The notes below the pieces were generated by a model. That model saw nothing but the letters and a program-made list of their open reading frames with translations, was not told the DNA's origin and ran no database searches. Both the position numbers and the translations under genes were made by a program. Of a stretch of 33,426 nucleotides of DNA, positions 30,636 through 33,426 are shown piece by piece. The stretch is from Knufia peltigerae (lineage: Eukaryota; Ascomycota; Eurotiomycetes; Chaetothyriales; Trichomeriaceae): positions 1-33,426 of the forward strand of contig JAPDRN010000216.1 in assembly GCA_030247855.1 (NCBI GenBank), in the 5' to 3' direction. Numbering within the stretch: position 1 is the stretch's first letter; the number at the start of each line of letters is the position of its first letter.

Positions 30636-31018
30636 GCAAGTTCCGTACCCCGTTGAAGGGCGTGCGCGGTCTCGGTTCGGCCAAGACCGGCACCGAGCAC
30701 TTCGTGCATCAGCGCCTGACTGCCGCCGCACTGGTGGTGCTGGGCATCTGGTTCCTGGTGTTCGTGCTGGGCCTGCTGGGCTCGGATTACGTGACCGCCA
30801 CTGCCGCGATCGCCAAGCCGTGGAACGCCGTTCCGCTGATCGGCCTGCTGATCGCCATGTTCTGGCACGCCCAGCTCGGCCTGCAGGTCGTGCTGGAGGA
30901 CTACATCCACGAATCGCTGCTGGCCCTGGTGCTGCAGACCGCGGTGAAGTTCGTTGCCGTGCTCGGCATGATCGTCAGTGTGTTTGCGGTGGGCCGCATC
31001 GCCCTCGGCGTTGCCTGA
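30632..31018 (+). CDS. sdhD: Succinate dehydrogenase membrane anchor subunit
   Basis: The second hydrophobic anchor, 128 residues with three helices (about 28-50, 64-84 and 98-122). HQRLTAAAL, then the HAQLGLQVVLEDYIHE block with heme-ligand His and quinone-site Asp-Tyr, are as in SdhD. The start is GTG at 30632 in a GTGA overlap with sdhC; no later ATG would keep the N-terminal helix. sdhA follows after 31 bp. Confidence 0.95.
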   Translation: MSKFRTPLKGVRGLGSAKTGTEHFVHQRLTAAALVVLGIWFLVFVLGLLGSDYVTATAAIAKPWNAVPLIGLLIAMFWHAQLGLQVVLEDYIHESLLALVLQTAVKFVAVLGMIVSVFAVGRIALGVA

Positions 31019-31049
31019 GCCCAGGCGCCAAGACAGGAATCCAGACTAG

Positions 31050-32840
31050 ATGTCCGCTTACAAGATTACCGAACACAAGTACGACATGGTCGTGGTGGGC
31101 GCCGGCGGCGCCGGCCTGCGTGCCACGTTCGGCCTGGCCGCCAAGGGCCTGCAGACCGTGTGCCTGACCAAGGTCTTCCCGACCCGGTCACACACCGTCG
31201 CCGCCCAGGGCGGTATCTCCGCCGCGCTCGGAAACATGGGCGAGGACGACTGGCGTTACCACTTCTTCGACACCATCAAGGGTTCGGACTGGCTGGGCGA
31301 CCAGGACGCCATCGAGTACATGTGCCGTGAAGCGATTCCGGCGATCATCGAGCTCGAGCACTATGGCGTGCCGTTCAGCCGCACCGCCGAAGGCAAGATC
31401 TACCAGCGTCCGTTCGGTGGCATGACCACCCAGTACGGTGAAGGCCCGGCGGCGCAGCGTACCTGCGCGGCGGCCGACCGTACCGGCCACGCAATGCTGC
31501 ACACGCTGTACCAGCAGTCGCTGAAGCACGACGCACGCTTCATGATCGAGTACTTCGCACTCGACCTGATCTTCGATGACGAAGGTGCCTGCCGCGGCGT
31601 GCTGGCGTTGGACATGTCCGACGGCACCCTGCACCTGTTCCGCGCCCAGGGCGTGGTGCTGGCCACTGGTGGCTACGGCCGCGCCTACTTCAGCGCCACC
31701 TCGGCGCACACCTGCACCGGCGACGGTGGCGGCCTGGCCATGCGCGCCGGCATCGCCATGCAGGACATGGAGTTCGTGCAGTTCCATCCGACCGGCATCT
31801 ACGGCGCCGGCTGCCTGATCACCGAGGGTGTCCGCGGTGAAGGCGGCATCCTGCGCAACAGCAGCGGCGAGCGCTTCATGGAGCGCTACGCACCGCACTA
31901 CAAGGATCTGGCGTCGCGCGACGTGGTCAGCCGTTCGATGACCATCGAGATCCGCGAAGGCCGCGGCGTCGGCGAGCACAAGGACCACATCCTGCTCGAC
32001 CTGACCCACCTCGGCCCGGGCGTGATCGACGACAAGCTGCCGGGTATCGCCGAAAGCGCCCGCATCTTCGCTGGCGTCGACGTGCACAAGCAGCCGATCC
32101 CGGTGATCCCGACCGTGCACTACAACATGGGCGGCATCCCGACCAACTACCACGGTGAAGTGGTGCAGAGGGTCGGTGACAACGACAATGCGGTCGTGCC
32201 GGGCCTGTACGCCATCGGCGAAGCGGCCTGCGTTTCGGTGCACGGCGCCAACCGCCTGGGCTCGAACTCGCTGCTGGATCTGGTGGTGTTCGGGCGTGCG
32301 GTGGCCAATCGTTGCGCTGCGACGATCACCCCCGGCGCCTCGCACAAGACCCTGCCGGCCGACGCCTGCGACAAGGCGCTGGGCCTGCTGGACAAGCTGC
32401 GCCACGCCAACGGCGATACCCCGACTTCGGTCATCCGCGATCGCATGCAGCGCACCATGCAGGCCGACGCGGCGGTCTTCCGTACCAGCCAGACGCTGAA
32501 GGAAGGCTGCGAGAAGATGGACAAGATCTTCGACTCGTTCCAGGACGTGAAGGTCTCCGACCGTTCGCTGGTCTGGAACTCGGACCTGATCGAGACCTAC
32601 GAGCTGAACAACCTGCTGCTGAACGCGGTGGCGACGATCAACTCGGCCGAGCAGCGCAAGGAAAGCCGCGGCGCACACGCGCACGAGGACTTCCCTGACC
32701 GCGACGACGTCAATTGGCAGAAGCACACCCTGGTCAGCGTGGACGAGAAGGGCAAGTGCAGCTTCGACTACCGTCCGGTGCACATGTACACGTTGACCGA
32801 TGACGTGTCCGTGGTGCCGCCGAAGCCGCGCGTGTACTGA
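31050..32840 (+). CDS. sdhA: Succinate dehydrogenase flavoprotein subunit
   Basis: SdhA oxidises succinate to fumarate with covalently bound FAD. The 596-residue protein has the dinucleotide fold VVVGAGGAGLRATFGLA (14-30), the FAD-attachment histidine in RSHTVAAQGGISAALGN, the succinate-site regions MEFVQFHPTGIYG and RDVVSRSMTIEIREGRG, and GEAACVSVHGANRLGSNSLL. The C-terminus RPVHMYTLTDD is usual. SDHAF4 encoded upstream in the same operon presumably binds this subunit. Confidence 0.98.
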   Translation: MSAYKITEHKYDMVVVGAGGAGLRATFGLAAKGLQTVCLTKVFPTRSHTVAAQGGISAALGNMGEDDWRYHFFDTIKGSDWLGDQDAIEYMCREAIPAIIELEHYGVPFSRTAEGKIYQRPFGGMTTQYGEGPAAQRTCAAADRTGHAMLHTLYQQSLKHDARFMIEYFALDLIFDDEGACRGVLALDMSDGTLHLFRAQGVVLATGGYGRAYFSATSAHTCTGDGGGLAMRAGIAMQDMEFVQFHPTGIYGAGCLITEGVRGEGGILRNSSGERFMERYAPHYKDLASRDVVSRSMTIEIREGRGVGEHKDHILLDLTHLGPGVIDDKLPGIAESARIFAGVDVHKQPIPVIPTVHYNMGGIPTNYHGEVVQRVGDNDNAVVPGLYAIGEAACVSVHGANRLGSNSLLDLVVFGRAVANRCAATITPGASHKTLPADACDKALGLLDKLRHANGDTPTSVIRDRMQRTMQADAAVFRTSQTLKEGCEKMDKIFDSFQDVKVSDRSLVWNSDLIETYELNNLLLNAVATINSAEQRKESRGAHAHEDFPDRDDVNWQKHTLVSVDEKGKCSFDYRPVHMYTLTDDVSVVPPKPRVY

Positions 32841-32863
32841 TCCGACCCCGCCTAACATGCAAT

Positions 32864-32881
32864 CCGCGCCCTAGGGCGCGG
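32864..32881. repeat. Intercistronic perfect palindrome between sdhA and sdhB
   Basis: CCGCGCCCTAGGGCGCGG is a perfect 18-bp palindrome 23 bp after sdhA and 25 bp before sdhB. In RNA it forms a small GC hairpin that could stabilise the upstream mRNA. No T tract follows, so it should not end the operon. Confidence 0.55.
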
Positions 32882-32906
32882 GCCGCCTGAGCCAACGAGA
32901 GCAGCC

Positions 32907-33426
32907 ATGGCCGAGTTTTCACTCCCCAAGAATTCCAAGATCACGAAGGGCAAGCACTTCCCCGCCAAGACCGGCGGCAAGAACGTGCGCACCTTCAAGA
33001 TCTACCGCTGGAGTCCGGACGACGACAGCAATCCGCGCACCGATACCTATGACGTCGATCTGGACGCCTGCGGCCCGATGGTCCTGGACGCGCTGATCAA
33101 GATCAAGAACGAGATCGATCCGACCCTGACCTTCCGCCGCTCGTGCCGCGAAGGTATCTGTGGTTCGTGCGCGATGAACATCGACGGCACCAACACCCTG
33201 GCCTGCACCCGAGCCATCTCGGACTGCGGCAAGAAGGAAGTGCCGATCTACCCGCTGCCGCACATGAATGTGGTCAAGGATCTGGTTCCGGACCTGACCC
33301 ACTTCTACGCGCAGTACGCCTCGATCAAGCCGTGGATCCGCACCCAGACCCCGGCACCGCCGGACCGTGAGCGCCTGCAGTCGCCGGAAGACCGCAAGAA
33401 GCTCGATGGTCTGTACGAGTGCATCC
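32907..33426 (+). CDS. sdhB: Succinate dehydrogenase iron-sulfur subunit (3' end outside window)
   Basis: The first 173 codons of SdhB, which carries electrons from FAD to quinone through 2Fe-2S, 4Fe-4S and 3Fe-4S clusters. Visible are the plant-type 2Fe-2S ligands in RRSCREGICGSCAMN and LACTRAI. The window ends at LYECI, just at the first cysteine of the 4Fe-4S motif, so the C-terminal cluster region is not seen. AACGAGAG precedes the ATG. No frame break is present in the visible part. Confidence 0.97.
   Translation, partial: MAEFSLPKNSKITKGKHFPAKTGGKNVRTFKIYRWSPDDDSNPRTDTYDVDLDACGPMVLDALIKIKNEIDPTLTFRRSCREGICGSCAMNIDGTNTLACTRAISDCGKKEVPIYPLPHMNVVKDLVPDLTHFYAQYASIKPWIRTQTPAPPDRERLQSPEDRKKLDGLYECI

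Noticed and set aside
31188..32858. A 556-codon minus-strand frame opposite sdhA.
   Set aside because: sdhA is certain and the opposite frame has no known domain; codon-bias artefact.

Overview
The window is a chromosomal, GC-rich, gene-dense stretch from a gammaproteobacterium of the Xanthomonadaceae, most likely Stenotrophomonas (S. maltophilia group). Protein sequences and gene neighbourhoods are Xanthomonas/Stenotrophomonas-like, for example bcp-gcvR-dapA-bamC-like and panB-panC..panD-pgi. The intergenic spaces are also filled with short palindromes bounded by GTAG, the hallmark of the SMAG/REP family of Stenotrophomonas. No prophage, plasmid, CRISPR array, transposase or toxin gene is visible. 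Almost all coding content is housekeeping.

Layout. 1-5258 (minus): tRNA-Arg(ACG); an alpha/beta hydrolase whose 3' end runs into the tRNA; thiD; a DUF1275 membrane protein; a lipoprotein; a PIN-PhoH ATPase; a PrxQ/BCP peroxiredoxin. 5350-7516: divergent gcvR-like (minus) and dapA plus a BamC-like lipoprotein (plus). 7754-9688: ferredoxin fdxA (minus) and an MFS sugar porter (plus). 10146-16370: tRNA-Glu(CTC) (minus), then pcnB-folK-panB-panC-membrane protein-panD-pgi (plus). 16474-18260: a RegB/RegA (PrrBA) redox two-component pair (minus). 18375-21220: ispG, a PAP2 phosphatase and a GacA-type regulator (plus). 21511-27537: the Entner-Doudoroff cluster zwf-glk-pgl-edd-eda (minus), with stop/start overlaps for zwf/glk/pgl. 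27890-28972: a lone UgpC/MalK-type ABC ATPase, divergent from zwf across a region with two LacI-type operator candidates. 29097-33426: ygfZ (minus), divergent from sdhAF4-sdhCDAB (plus, sdhB cut by the window end).

The genes form a central-carbon and redox block: glucose import and phosphorylation, G6P isomerisation (pgi), the Entner-Doudoroff route, succinate dehydrogenase with its assembly factor, Fe-S maintenance (ygfZ), a quinone/redox-sensing regulator pair, and cofactor synthesis (pantothenate, folate, thiamine, isoprenoids).

The most unusual content is non-coding. Five elements of about 100-110 bp (1910-2011, 9728-9833, 9932-10037, 21275-21380, 22249-22354) share a 50-52-nt head that folds into two hairpins. 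Each head sits on a 25-28-bp stem whose sequence is largely private to that copy yet perfectly or almost perfectly self-complementary. The two internal hairpins show compensatory changes, and on one strand 9 of 10 loops carry A-N-G-G-A, the loop motif bound by CsrA/RsmA proteins. This looks like a structured element family distinct from the GTAG repeats; its function is unknown.
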